42,166 nt of DNA. Origin: Sphaerimonospora mesophila NBRC 14179 = JCM 3151. GTDB lineage: Bacteria; Actinomycetota; Actinomycetes; Streptosporangiales; Streptosporangiaceae. Location: positions 1 through 42,166 of the forward strand of contig BCRI01000057.1 in the NCBI GenBank assembly GCA_001552515.1, written 5' to 3'. Positions within the stretch are counted from its first letter, which is position 1. The number at the start of each line of letters is the position of its first letter. Under the pieces are notes generated by a model. That model did no database searches. It was not told the DNA's origin and saw only the letters and a list, made by a program, of their open reading frames with translations. Below are positions 17,555 to 25,859 of the stretch, piece by piece. The translations under genes were made by a program, and so were the position numbers.

Positions 17555-18397
17555 TCAGACGGCCTGCTGGGCCTGTGTGGGCACGGGGGCAGCGGGCGTC
17601 CGGCCGGAGGACCTCAGGAAGAAGAAGAGGACCGGCACCGCGTAGACCACCCAGGCGATGGTCTCCAGCACGCTCGGCTGCGGGGTGATGTTGAACATGC
17701 CGCTGAGGAGCGTCGAGTACCAGGCTCCGGGGTCGAGCACGCCGCTGATGTCGAAGGCGTGGGTGGCGAGCCCGGGCAGCACGCCCGCCTCCTGCAGGTC
17801 GTGCACGCCGTACTTGAAGATGCCCGCGGCGACGAGGATCAGCAGCAGCCCGGTCCAGGTGAAGAACCTGGTGAGGTTGATCCGCAGGGCGCTGCGGTAC
17901 AGTCCCCAGCCGATCGCGACGGCGGTCAGCAGCCCGAGGGTGATGCCGATCAGCGGGCTGGCGCTGGTGGTCGCGCCCTGCACCGCGGCGAACCACAGCA
18001 GCGCGGTCTCCAGCCCTTCCCGCGCGACGGCGAGGAAGGCGACCACGGCGACCGCGGTCGCGCCGAGCCGGAGGGCCTCGCCCAGCTTCTGGCGGAGCTC
18101 GCCGGACAGCCGCCGTGCGGCCGAACGCATCCAGAACACCATGAAGGTCACGAAGACCGTCGCGGCGAGGGAGGTGACGGCGTCGAACAGCTCCTGCCGC
18201 TGTGCGGAGAGGTGCGTGGCGGTGAAGGTGAGCAGTGCGCCGAACCCGATCGACAGCGCGAGTGCGGCGCCCACCCCGGCCCATACGAGCGGAAGCCGGT
18301 CACGACTGTCGCTCTTCACCAGGAAGGCCACCAGGATCGAGACGACGAGGGCCGCCTCCAGGCCTTCGCGCAGACCGATCAGGTAGCTCGCGAACAC
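17555..18397 (-). CDS. efeU: Ferrous/ferric iron permease EfeU (FTR1 family)
   Basis: A 280-residue polytopic membrane protein with seven hydrophobic segments. Two REGLE motifs, at residues 10-14 (GLREGLEAALVVS) and near 127 (AREGLETALLWF), are the iron-coordinating signature of the FTR1/EfeU family. It is first in the efeU-efeO-efeB operon, with two iron-box-like sequences upstream. No frameshift is seen, unlike the disrupted copy known from E. coli K-12. Confidence 0.94.
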   Translation of the reverse strand: MFASYLIGLREGLEAALVVSILVAFLVKSDSRDRLPLVWAGVGAALALSIGFGALLTFTATHLSAQRQELFDAVTSLAATVFVTFMVFWMRSAARRLSGELRQKLGEALRLGATAVAVVAFLAVAREGLETALLWFAAVQGATTSASPLIGITLGLLTAVAIGWGLYRSALRINLTRFFTWTGLLLILVAAGIFKYGVHDLQEAGVLPGLATHAFDISGVLDPGAWYSTLLSGMFNITPQPSVLETIAWVVYAVPVLFFFLRSSGRTPAAPVPTQAQQAV

Positions 18398-18413
18398 GGT
18401 GCCCCCTCTGAGA

Positions 18414-18452
18414 GCCGGTAAGCCTGACCTAACTTAGGCGAGCGTTACCTTA
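18414..18452 (-). promoter_or_regulatory. Two tandem iron boxes (IdeR/DmdR-type) upstream of efeU
   Basis: Read on the minus strand, 18432-18414 begins TTAGGTCAGGCTTACC, close to the actinobacterial iron box TTAGGTTAGGCTAACCTAA in its first 16 positions. Read on the plus strand, 18434-18452 is TTAGGCGAGCGTTACCTTA, matching the consensus at about 13 of 19. They lie one base apart, 17-55 bp before the efeU start. Iron-dependent repression by IdeR/DmdR is expected. Confidence 0.72.
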
Positions 18453-18783
18453 CTCCTGATTCCTTACGCCGGTGCAGCGGGGGTAGCCATTTATCTCCCC
18501 CTCGTAATGCGGCCACAATCCGGCGCCGCGCCGGCGTGTCGGCCGCGATAAATGAGTGGCGTCCCCGGCCGTCGCCCATTTAACCTGGCTCGTGTCCTGC
18601 CGCCTGCTCCCGGAGGGTTCGTTGAAGCTCTGAGGTCATGACACCGCGCTCGACCACCGCCCTGCCGGTGGCCCGGCGCAGCGACCTCAGGACCCTTCCT
18701 CGCGGCGTCCCGATTCCCGGCCTGTGCCCGCGGTGTCTCCACGCGCATATCCGTCGTCACCGCCCACGTCCGGGGAGCCGCCC
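18453..18783 (+). other. Intergenic leader of the ABC-F gene
   Basis: About 330 bases without a supportable full gene. A bulged hairpin (AAATG at 18550-18554 plus TGGCG, with CGCC and CATTT ending at 18581) is present. A strong GGAGG (18612-18616) is followed after five bases by TTG-AAG-CTC-TGA (18622-18633), a possible three-codon leader ORF, then an open frame from ATG 18638 that runs into the ABC-F gene. Such arrangements can be attenuators in front of antibiotic-resistance ABC-F genes, but I see no definite terminator/antiterminator pair. Confidence 0.35.
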
Positions 18784-20373
18784 ATGTCTTCTGCGTCTTT
18801 TTCAATCGTCTGTACGGACTTGTCCTTTCATTGGCCCGATGGCACCGCCGTGTTCGAGGACCTCCGATTCGCATTCGGCACCGGCCGCACCGGGCTCATC
18901 GGGGCCAACGGGTCGGGAAAGTCGACGTTGCTCAGGATCATCGCCGGGGAGCTGACCCCCTCGGCCGGCACCGTCGGCGTGACCGGCGGCGTCGGCTACC
19001 TGCCGCAGAACCTGCCGCTCGGCGCGAGCCGTACGGTCGCGGACCTGCTCGGGATCACCCCCGCGCGGCGGGCCCTGCACGCGATCGAGCGCGGGGATCT
19101 CAGCGAGGCGAACTTCGACGCGGTGATCTGGGACGTCGAGGAGCGCGCCCGCGCCGAGCTCGACCGGCTCGGCCTCGGCGAGGTGGACCTCGACCGGACG
19201 GTCGCCACGCTCTCCGGCGGAGAGACGATGCTGGTCGGGCTGGCCGCGCGGTTCCTCGCCGAACCGGAGATCCTCCTGCTCGACGAGCCGACGAACAACC
19301 TCGATCTGGACGCCAGACGGCGGCTGTACGACGCCGTCTCGTCCTGGACGAGGACGCTGGTCGTGGTCAGCCACGACCGGGCGCTGCTCGAACTGGTCGA
19401 CCAGATCGCCGACCTGCCGGCCGCTCGGACGTTCGGCGGCACGCTGAGCGAGTACGAGGAGGTGCTGGCCGTCGAGAGGGAGGCCGCCGAGCGCGCGGTC
19501 CGGGCCGCCGAGGGCGACGTGCGCCGTCAGCGGCGCGAGCTGGTCGAGGCGCAGACCAAGCTGTCGCGCAGGACGCGGTACGGCAACAAGATGTACGAGA
19601 ACAAACGCGAGCCGAAGATCATCATGCAGGAGCGCAAGCGGCAGGCCCAGGTGTCGGCGGGCAAGCACCGCACCATGCACGAGGAGAAGCTGTCGGAGGC
19701 GCGCGAGCGGCTGGCCGAGGCGGAGGATGCCGTCCGCGACGACTCGGAGATCAGGGTGGAGCTGCCCGCCACGACGGTCCCGGCCGGCCGCACGGTCCTC
19801 GTCCTCGACGGCGTCCGTACGGCCGCCGGCCCCGTCGGCGACCTGATCGTCGGGGGACCGGAGCGGATCGCGCTGCTCGGACGTAACGGGGCGGGCAAGA
19901 CCACGCTGCTCCGCACGATCACGGGAGAGATCCCGCCGGTGGAGGGGACGGTCAGGGCCGGGGTTCCCGTGCGCTGTCTGCCGCAGCGGCTCGACGTGCT
20001 CGACGACTCGCTGAGCCTGGTCGACAACGTGCGGGCCGTCGCCCCGGCGGCGTCGGTGAACGCGATCAGGGCCGGGCTCGCCAGGTTCCTGTTCCGCGGC
20101 GACCGGGCCGAGCGGGCGGCGGGCACGCTGTCGGGCGGGGAGCGGTTCCGCGCGGTGCTGGCCGCGCTCCTGCTGGCCGAGCCCGCCCCGCAGCTTCTGC
20201 TGCTGGACGAGCCGACCAACAACCTCGATCTGGCCAGCGTCCGGGTGCTCGCGCAGGCGCTGTCGGCCTATCGCGGCGCGTTGATCGTGGCCGCCCACGA
20301 TCTGCCGTTCCTGGAGTCCATCGGGATCACCAGGTGGCTGACGGTGGGGCCGGAGGGGCTGACGGACACATGA
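18784..20373 (+). CDS. ABC-F family ATP-binding protein (ribosome-acting)
   Basis: A 529-residue soluble protein with two ABC ATPase domains and no membrane segment. Domain 1: Walker A GANGSGKST at residues 40-48, LSGGET near 143, Walker B ILLLDEPTNNLD. A charged linker (RKRQAQVSAGKHRTMHEEKL region) corresponds to the ABC-F interdomain arm. Domain 2: GRNGAGKTT near 367, LSGGERFR near 449, LLLLDEPTNNLD. ABC-F proteins bind the ribosomal E site; some relieve stalling and some protect against macrolides, lincosamides or pleuromutilins. Which applies cannot be told here. GGGGAG six bases before ATG 18784 sets the start. It ends one base before a convergent gene. Confidence 0.9.
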   Translation: MSSASFSIVCTDLSFHWPDGTAVFEDLRFAFGTGRTGLIGANGSGKSTLLRIIAGELTPSAGTVGVTGGVGYLPQNLPLGASRTVADLLGITPARRALHAIERGDLSEANFDAVIWDVEERARAELDRLGLGEVDLDRTVATLSGGETMLVGLAARFLAEPEILLLDEPTNNLDLDARRRLYDAVSSWTRTLVVVSHDRALLELVDQIADLPAARTFGGTLSEYEEVLAVEREAAERAVRAAEGDVRRQRRELVEAQTKLSRRTRYGNKMYENKREPKIIMQERKRQAQVSAGKHRTMHEEKLSEARERLAEAEDAVRDDSEIRVELPATTVPAGRTVLVLDGVRTAAGPVGDLIVGGPERIALLGRNGAGKTTLLRTITGEIPPVEGTVRAGVPVRCLPQRLDVLDDSLSLVDNVRAVAPAASVNAIRAGLARFLFRGDRAERAAGTLSGGERFRAVLAALLLAEPAPQLLLLDEPTNNLDLASVRVLAQALSAYRGALIVAAHDLPFLESIGITRWLTVGPEGLTDT

Positions 20374-20374
20374 C

Positions 20375-20635
20375 TCAGCTGGAGAACAGCATGCCCACCC
20401 AGCTGCGCTGGCGGCGGTGTCCGTAGTGCCCGTGGTGCGGCGCGCCCCAGGCCGGGCCGCCGGGGGCGGGCGGCGGGGGCGCGTAGTTCTGCTGCGCCCA
20501 CTGGGACTCCAGCCGGGTCAGCGCCTCCAGCTCGCCGTGGTCAAGGAAGATCCCCCGGCAGTTGTCGCACTGCTCGATGTGGACACCGTTGCGCTCGTAC
20601 GTCCGCATGTTGCCGCGGCACTTCGGGCACTCCAT
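20375..20635 (-). CDS. TFIIB-type zinc-ribbon protein
   Basis: An 86-residue protein with Cys3, Cys6, Cys23 and Cys26 (MECPKCRGNM, IEQCDNCRGIFLD), a zf-TFIIB ribbon, followed by a Pro/Gly/His-rich tail (PPPPAPGGPAWG, HHGHYGHRRQR). Proteins of this type are small, widespread and of unknown function. GGGAGA lies upstream; a TTG at 20638 one codon earlier is an equally spaced alternative start. It is the last gene after the LLM and kinase genes, 29 bases from the latter. Confidence 0.8.
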   Translation of the reverse strand: MECPKCRGNMRTYERNGVHIEQCDNCRGIFLDHGELEALTRLESQWAQQNYAPPPPAPGGPAWGAPHHGHYGHRRQRSWVGMLFSS

Positions 20636-20664
20636 CAACTGCGTCTCCCTGAGTGGTCGATCCG

Positions 20665-21588
20665 TCACCTGCCGGCCGCCGCGATCCTCTCGCACGAGGA
20701 CAGCATCGCCGCGGCCACGTCGTCGAGGGGTTCGCCCGCCCTCGCCGCCGTCGCCACTGCCGTCGCGGCCAGTTGGATCGTCAACGCCCGGGCCGGCGCG
20801 TCGAGTTCCCGCCACGGATCGCGGACGGACACGGCGGTGCCGCCCGCGGCGAGGTAGGCGGACAGGAGGCGCTCCCAGGTCGCCGGCTCCAGCAGTCCGG
20901 CGGCGAACCACGCGGCGGGGCGGGCCAGATCCCACGCCGGGTCGCCCACGCCGAGGTCGTCGGGGTCGATGAGCAGCCAGCGGCCCCGATGCACGACGAG
21001 CTGGCCGAGATGCCAGTCGCCGTGCGTCAGCCGCGGCGACCGCCCCGGCCCTCGCGGCAGCGCGGCGTACGCCTCCCGGATCGGGGCGAGGACCCGGGCG
21101 GGAGCGTCCACCTCGGCGAGCCCGGCGACGGCCCTGGCCACCCTGGCGGGCCCGCCCGCCGGCGGTAGCCCGGCCGGCGGGGCGTGGGCGTGCAACCGGG
21201 CGAGCAGCCGCCCGCCCTTCTCCCACGGCGTTCCGCCGCCGTCGTGGGGCCCGGGGCCGGTTCCGTCCAGATCGTCGGGGGTCAGGGGCACGCCCGCCGG
21301 CCAGATCGTGACGAGCCGTCCCCCGTGCGGCGGATCGCCGTCCAGCCGGTGCAGCGCGAGCGGGGTGAGCATGATCTCGGGCAGCCGCCGTACGGCCGCC
21401 AGCCTGGCGCGCAGTCCCGCCTCGTCGGTCTCCGGCGGGTGGGCCTTGACGACGACGTCGCCGACCCGGACCACCAGCACCCGGGTCTCCTTCAGCACGG
21501 TCACGGGACCGGCCGCCCGCGCGCCCGGCGGCGCGAGCCGTACGAGCTCGTCGAGCAGGGGCGGGGCGGACGCGTGGGGGCCGTTCAC
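20665..21588 (-). CDS. Aminoglycoside phosphotransferase-fold kinase
   Basis: A 307-residue protein with the APH/choline-kinase fold. A β-strand lysine is seen in DVVVKAHPP (about residue 50), the catalytic loop is LTHGDWHLGQL (His189, Asp191, with Gln where Asn is usual), and IDPDDLGVGDPAWDLARP supplies the metal-binding Asp. The family phosphorylates antibiotics, choline, homoserine or sugars; the substrate is not evident. The GTG start lies 23 bases after the stop of the LLM oxidoreductase gene, so the two are probably one operon. Confidence 0.82.
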   Translation of the reverse strand: MNGPHASAPPLLDELVRLAPPGARAAGPVTVLKETRVLVVRVGDVVVKAHPPETDEAGLRARLAAVRRLPEIMLTPLALHRLDGDPPHGGRLVTIWPAGVPLTPDDLDGTGPGPHDGGGTPWEKGGRLLARLHAHAPPAGLPPAGGPARVARAVAGLAEVDAPARVLAPIREAYAALPRGPGRSPRLTHGDWHLGQLVVHRGRWLLIDPDDLGVGDPAWDLARPAAWFAAGLLEPATWERLLSAYLAAGGTAVSVRDPWRELDAPARALTIQLAATAVATAARAGEPLDDVAAAMLSSCERIAAAGR

Positions 21589-21611
21589 ACGTCGAACTCT
21601 AAGATCCGGAT

Positions 21612-22655
21612 CTACGGCATGCCGTACGCTTTGGCGATCAGCTCGTAGTTGCGCAGGCGGGCGGCGCCACCGTGCACCTGGGTGGTGATCATGAGTTCGT
21701 CCGCGCCGGTGCGGCCGCGCAGCTCGTCCAGCTCGGCCCGCACCCGCTCGGCGTCGCCGTACACGACCGTGGACAGTCGTTCGCGGACGAACTCCAGCTC
21801 CGGCGGGCTGTAGGGGTAGGCCTCGGCCTCCTCGGGGGTGGGCATCCGGCCGGGCCGGCCCGAGCGCAGGCGCAGCCAGGACAGCGCGCCGGCCATCGCC
21901 TGCCGCAGCGCCTCCGCCTCGGTGTCGGCAGCGACGGCCGACACGCCGATCATCGCGTACGGCTCGGCGAGCACCTCCGAGGGCCGGAAACAGGAGCGGT
22001 AGAGCTCGAGAGCGGGCTCGGTGTTGGCCGCGCTGAAGTGATGGGCGAAGGCGAACGGCAGCCCGAGCAGCCCGGCCAGGCGGGCGCTGAACCCGCTGGA
22101 GCCGAGCAGCCAGATCGGTGGCCGGTCGGCCCCGCGCGGCACGGCCTGGATCTTCGCGTACGGGTGACCCGGCGGGAAGGAGCCGTCGAGGAAGCGGGTC
22201 AGCTCGTCGAGCTGCTGCGGGAAGTCGTCGGGGTTCACCTCGGCCGAGCGGCGCAGCGCGTTCGCCGTGGCCATGTCGGTCCCGGGGGCGCGGCCGAGGC
22301 CGAGGTCGATGCGGCCCGGATGCAGCGCGTGCAGGGTGCCGAACTGCTCGGCGATCACCAGCGGGGCGTGGTTGGGCAGCATAACCCCGCCGGAGCCGAT
22401 CCGGATCGTGCGGGTGGCCGCGGCCAGGTGCGCGATGAGCACGGCGGGCGAGGAGCTCGCCACTCCGGGCATCCCGTGGTGCTCGGCCACCCAGATGCGG
22501 TGATAGCCCCACTCCTCGGCGCGCCGGGCCAGCTCGGTGGCGACGCCGAGCGCCTCGGCCGGGGAGCCTCCCTCGCCGACGGTCGCGAGTTCGAGGATCG
22601 ACAGCGGCACCGTGGCCGTCCCGCGCGGCAGGCCGCGGATGTTGTCCATGCTCAT
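21612..22655 (-). CDS. LLM-class flavin-dependent oxidoreductase
   Basis: A 347-residue luciferase-like TIM-barrel monooxygenase: [12 protein letters not shown] at the N-terminus, [36 protein letters not shown] and [15 protein letters not shown] are typical of the family that uses FMN(H2) or F420. Proteins of this subgroup are usually annotated as MsnO8-type LLM oxidoreductases; substrate unknown. ATG 22655 is chosen at the start of homology; an ATG two codons later is possible. No strong ribosome site is seen, and the start region diverges from the HAD-IIA gene by 93 bases. Confidence 0.87.
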   Translation of the reverse strand: MSMDNIRGLPRGTATVPLSILELATVGEGGSPAEALGVATELARRAEEWGYHRIWVAEHHGMPGVASSSPAVLIAHLAAATRTIRIGSGGVMLPNHAPLVIAEQFGTLHALHPGRIDLGLGRAPGTDMATANALRRSAEVNPDDFPQQLDELTRFLDGSFPPGHPYAKIQAVPRGADRPPIWLLGSSGFSARLAGLLGLPFAFAHHFSAANTEPALELYRSCFRPSEVLAEPYAMIGVSAVAADTEAEALRQAMAGALSWLRLRSGRPGRMPTPEEAEAYPYSPPELEFVRERLSTVVYGDAERVRAELDELRGRTGADELMITTQVHGGAARLRNYELIAKAYGMP

Positions 22656-22748
22656 GGTCGCGGCAACCCGGGGAATGCGGCGAAAATTCCATCGGATGTG
22701 TTCTGTCTGATTCGTCTGGTACACACCGGAGCTGCCATCCTTGGACCC

Positions 22749-23528
22749 ATGAGCGAGCGCAGGCCGATCGAGTCGTGGCTGTCCGACATGGACGGCGTCC
22801 TGGTTCACGAGGGGCACCCGGTGCCGGGAGCGGACGAGTTCATCAAGCGGCTGCGCGAGTCGGGCAGACGGTTCCTCGTGCTGACCAACAACTCCATCTA
22901 TACGCCGAGGGACCTGTCCGTACGGCTGCGCGCCGCGGGCCTGGAGGTGCCGCCGGACGCGATCTGGACCTCGGCCCTGGCCACCGCCCAGTTCCTGGCC
23001 GATCAGCGGCCGGAGGGCTCGGCCTACGTGATCGGCGAGGCGGGGCTCACCACCGCGCTCCACGAATGCGGATATGTCCTGACGGATCTGGATCCTGACT
23101 ATGTCGTGCTCGGCGAGACCAGGACCTACAGCTTCACCTCGATAACCCGGGCGATCCGGTTGATCGAGAACGGCGCGCGGTTCATCGCGACCAATCCCGA
23201 CCCGATCGGGCCCTCGCACGAGGGATCGCTGCCCGCGTGCGGCGCGGTAGCCGCGATGATCACGAAGGCGACCGGCGTGGAGCCGTACTTCGTGGGCAAG
23301 CCGAACCCGATGATGATGCGCAGCGCGCTCAACCGGATCGACGCGCACAGCGAGAGCACCGCGATGATCGGCGACCGGATGGACACCGATGTGGTCTGCG
23401 GGATGGAGGCGGGCCTCCACACGATCCTCGTGCTCACCGGGGTCACGCAGCAGGACCAGATCGACCGCTATCCGTTCCGGCCCTCCCAGGTCGTCGACTC
23501 CGTGGCCGACCTCGTCGACCTCGTCTGA
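22749..23528 (+). CDS. HAD-IIA family phosphatase (NagD-like)
   Basis: A 259-residue soluble phosphatase. WLSDMDGVL carries nucleophile Asp13 and Asp15, VLTNNS is motif II, a C2-type cap lies between ([12 protein letters not shown]), VGKPNPMM supplies the motif III Lys and [13 protein letters not shown] is motif IV. NagD/AraL-like proteins remove phosphate from nucleotides or sugar phosphates, often as housekeeping clean-up enzymes. Single gene, divergent from the LLM oxidoreductase. Confidence 0.9.
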   Translation: MSERRPIESWLSDMDGVLVHEGHPVPGADEFIKRLRESGRRFLVLTNNSIYTPRDLSVRLRAAGLEVPPDAIWTSALATAQFLADQRPEGSAYVIGEAGLTTALHECGYVLTDLDPDYVVLGETRTYSFTSITRAIRLIENGARFIATNPDPIGPSHEGSLPACGAVAAMITKATGVEPYFVGKPNPMMMRSALNRIDAHSESTAMIGDRMDTDVVCGMEAGLHTILVLTGVTQQDQIDRYPFRPSQVVDSVADLVDLV

Positions 23529-23553
23529 CCCCCGGGCATCTCCACCCCATCCG

Positions 23554-23976
23554 TCAGTCGGGGGTACGGCGGAGGCGTTTGAGGTCGGATCGCTGCTTCT
23601 TGGCGGCGAGACGCCGTTCGATCGAGCCCTTGGACGGCCTGGTCTCGCGGCGCTTCTTCGGCGGCGGTGCGATCGCCTCACGCAGCAGGTGGGCCAGCCG
23701 CGCCCGCGCGGCCTCACGGTTGCGCAGCTGCGAGCGGTGCTCGGAGGCCGTCACGGTGATCACACCGCCGACGAGGCGGGGCGCGAGCCGGTCGAGGGCG
23801 CGGGCCTTGAGCGCGGGCGTCAGCGCGGTCGTGGCCGCCACGTCGAAGCCGAGCTCGACCCGGCTGTCGGTGGTGTTGACGCCCTGGCCGCCGGGGCCGG
23901 ACGACCGCGAGAAGCGCCAGGTGAGCTCGGCCTCCGGAATGACGACCGAGCCGCGGACGTACAACGGACCTGGCAT
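23554..23976 (-). CDS. arfB: Alternative ribosome-rescue factor ArfB (YaeJ-type peptidyl-tRNA hydrolase)
   Basis: A 140-residue protein, the usual ArfB length. The catalytic GGQ lies at residues 29-31 ([18 protein letters not shown]), followed by [12 protein letters not shown] and a basic C-terminal tail ([31 protein letters not shown]) that in ArfB enters the empty mRNA channel of stalled ribosomes. It hydrolyses peptidyl-tRNA on non-stop complexes. ATG 23976 is preceded by GGAGAGGGGGG; an upstream in-frame ATG at 24024 would add an unconserved extension. Ends convergently 25 bases from the HAD-IIA gene. Confidence 0.93.
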   Translation of the reverse strand: MPGPLYVRGSVVIPEAELTWRFSRSSGPGGQGVNTTDSRVELGFDVAATTALTPALKARALDRLAPRLVGGVITVTASEHRSQLRNREAARARLAHLLREAIAPPPKKRRETRPSKGSIERRLAAKKQRSDLKRLRRTPD

Positions 23977-24147
23977 GATCCCCCCTCTCCACCAAGACAT
24001 CGGGTCGATCTGTTCGCGGCTCAATCAACTTATCCCCGTAAAGCCGCTGGCGCTCGTCATTTATCACCGCAAATCGGACTTGAGCTTGTCCCGGTCCACC
24101 CCCTGGTGCAGAGTGACGCGGGATTCGGCGCGAGGGAAGGCGGCGGC

Positions 24148-24990
24148 TTGAGCGTGATCGTCGGAGTCCACGGCATCGGGAAGTACCGCTACTACGAGGA
24201 CGCCGGCGGCTCGCCGGGCGGCGCGGCCGAGGCCATGCGGGTCAAGTGGAACCGCTACCTGGGCAGGGGGCTCGGCCGGGAGAACGGCGAGTACTTCTCC
24301 GAGATCGCCTACTACGCCCATCACCTGCGCCCCGCCGACCCGGAGCGGCCGGGTCGGCGCACGACGGCAGGCCAGATGGAGACTCCGGCCAGGCTCGTGC
24401 TCGCCGACTGGGCGGCCCAGCTGGACGGGCGGCTGCGCGGCCTGGCCGGGGAGACGCTGACCGGTCTCGCGCACCGGCTGGCCGGGTGGCTGCTGGACTC
24501 CCTCGGCCCCCATGCGGTGCGCTTCGCCGAGGACTTCTGTCCCGAGGTCGCCGCCTATCTGGGGGGCGGCGCCCCGCGGAGCCGGGCCCGCGACGCGGTG
24601 GCAGACACGATCCGCCGGCGCGCGCCCCGAGTGGTGATCGCCCATTCGCTCGGCAGCGTGGTGACGTACGAGGCGCTGTGGGCGCAGCCGGAGCTGACGG
24701 TCGACCTGCTGATCACGCTGGGCAGTCCGCTCGGCATGCGAGACGTCGTCTTCGAGCGGCTGCTGCCCGCCCCCGCCAACGGCCGGGGCGCCCGGCCGCC
24801 CGGCGTCGGCCGCTGGATCAACGTCGCCGACAAGGACGACATCGCGGCCATCCCGCCGGACCTGCGCGGCTGCTTCGAGGGCGTGGAACTCGACGTGACC
24901 TGCAACATCGACCCGCTCGACTTCCACACCGTGCGCAACTACCTCGGCTGCGGCGCGATCAACGACTTTCTCCAACCGTATATGTCCTGA
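24148..24990 (+). CDS. Alpha/beta-hydrolase-fold protein, lipase/serine-hydrolase-like
   Basis: About 280 residues. VIVGVHGIGKYRYY at the N-terminus is an oxyanion-type HG motif, and VVIAHSLGSVVTYEAL supplies the nucleophile elbow with Ser167 (HSLGS in place of GHSxG). A C-terminal His in PLDFHTVRNYL and an Asp in NVADKDDIAA are candidates for the triad. The function is unknown; I recognise only the fold. TTG 24148 has GGAAGG seven bases upstream; GTG 24154 and GTG 24106 are alternatives. No signal peptide is seen. Confidence 0.72.
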   Translation: MSVIVGVHGIGKYRYYEDAGGSPGGAAEAMRVKWNRYLGRGLGRENGEYFSEIAYYAHHLRPADPERPGRRTTAGQMETPARLVLADWAAQLDGRLRGLAGETLTGLAHRLAGWLLDSLGPHAVRFAEDFCPEVAAYLGGGAPRSRARDAVADTIRRRAPRVVIAHSLGSVVTYEALWAQPELTVDLLITLGSPLGMRDVVFERLLPAPANGRGARPPGVGRWINVADKDDIAAIPPDLRGCFEGVELDVTCNIDPLDFHTVRNYLGCGAINDFLQPYMS

Positions 24991-25003
24991 AATTAACGCG
25001 GGC

Positions 25004-25020
25004 TATGATCGTACGATCAT
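25004..25020 (+). promoter_or_regulatory. Leaderless promoter overlapping a perfect 16-bp palindrome
   Basis: TATGAT at 25004-25009 is a near-consensus -10 box lying ten bases before the ATG at 25019. The perfect palindrome ATGATCGTACGATCAT (25005-25020) covers the -10 and includes the first two bases of that ATG. There is no Shine-Dalgarno, so the mRNA is probably leaderless and the palindrome would act as an operator on both initiation steps. No convincing -35 is visible. Confidence 0.55.
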
Positions 25021-25627
25021 GAAGACTGTTCTTTTCGACTACGGCAATGTCATCTCGCTGCCCCAGGCCGAGGCGGACGTCGCCCGGCTGGCCGAGCCGC
25101 CGGACGGCCCGCCCGAAGGCGGCCTGCCCGGGTTCGTGCAGCGCTACTGGGCGGCCCGCCTCGACTTCGACCGCGCCGCCCTCGACCCCGGGGCGTACTG
25201 GTCGTTCGTGTACGGCAGGCCGGTGGCCGGGGCCGAACTCGAGCGGGCCGTCACACTGGACGTGGCGAGCTGGTCACGTCCCAACGAGGACACCGCGGCG
25301 GTGATCGAGGAGCTGGCGGGCCGGGGAGTGCCGATGGCGCTGCTGTCCAACGCCCCGGTCTGCGTCGCCGACGGGATCGACCCGCTGCCGTTCATGGCGC
25401 CGATCGGCCCGCGCTTCTACAGCGGCCGCATGGGCATGGTGAAACCCGAGGCGGAGATCTATCTCACGGTGATCGACAAGCTGGGCGTGCCGGCCTCGGA
25501 CGTGGTCTTCGTCGACGACCGCGTCGAGAACATCGCCGCCGCCAGGGCCGCGGGCATCCACGGCCTGCTCTTCCGGGGTGTGCCGACGCTCCGCGAGGAG
25601 CTGAAGCCGCTCCTCGCATGGCCGTAG
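25019..25627 (+). CDS. HAD-family hydrolase
   Basis: A 202-residue HAD-superfamily subfamily IA-like protein: MKTVLFDYGNVISL (nucleophile Asp7, Gly at +2 as in DxG members), ALLSNAP (motif II), GMVKPEAEIYL (motif III Lys) and VVFVDDRVENIAAA (motif IV). Related proteins are haloacid-dehalogenase-like phosphatases; substrate unknown. The start is fixed by the leaderless promoter and palindrome directly before it. Single gene. Confidence 0.87.
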   Translation: MKTVLFDYGNVISLPQAEADVARLAEPPDGPPEGGLPGFVQRYWAARLDFDRAALDPGAYWSFVYGRPVAGAELERAVTLDVASWSRPNEDTAAVIEELAGRGVPMALLSNAPVCVADGIDPLPFMAPIGPRFYSGRMGMVKPEAEIYLTVIDKLGVPASDVVFVDDRVENIAAARAAGIHGLLFRGVPTLREELKPLLAWP

Positions 25628-25740
25628 GCGTCGTCGCCGAGCCGCCAGGTCGGCTGTTCATCCGAACTGTTCATCGGCGGTTTCCCGGTGGGCAACCGGG
25701 GGACGGGCGGAAGGTCGGCCGGACCGGTTGCACTGTGTTC

Positions 25741-25859
25741 ATGAAGGAAGCCGGATGCTCATGAAGAAGCCGGATGCTCATGAAGGAAGCCGGATGCTCA
25801 TGAAGAAGACCGGATGCTCATGACGGAAGCCGGATGCTCATGACGGAAGCCGGACGCTC
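25741..25859 (+). repeat. Six tandem ~20-bp repeats of the phoD translation-start sequence
   Basis: Units begin at 25741, 25761, 25780, 25800, 25820 and 25840 and read ATGAAGGAAGCCGGATGCTC with small changes (one unit is 19 bp). The seventh unit is the first 20 bases of the phosphatase gene at 25860 (ATGAAGAAGACCGGACGGTT). Each unit carries a GGAAG-like purine stretch and two ATG triplets. Because 20 is not a multiple of 3, successive ATGs fall in different frames. Confidence 0.9.

Noticed and set aside
18491-18874. 127-codon minus-strand frame before the ABC-F gene
   Set aside because: It overlaps the ABC-F start, has an Arg-rich shadow composition and lacks a ribosome site.
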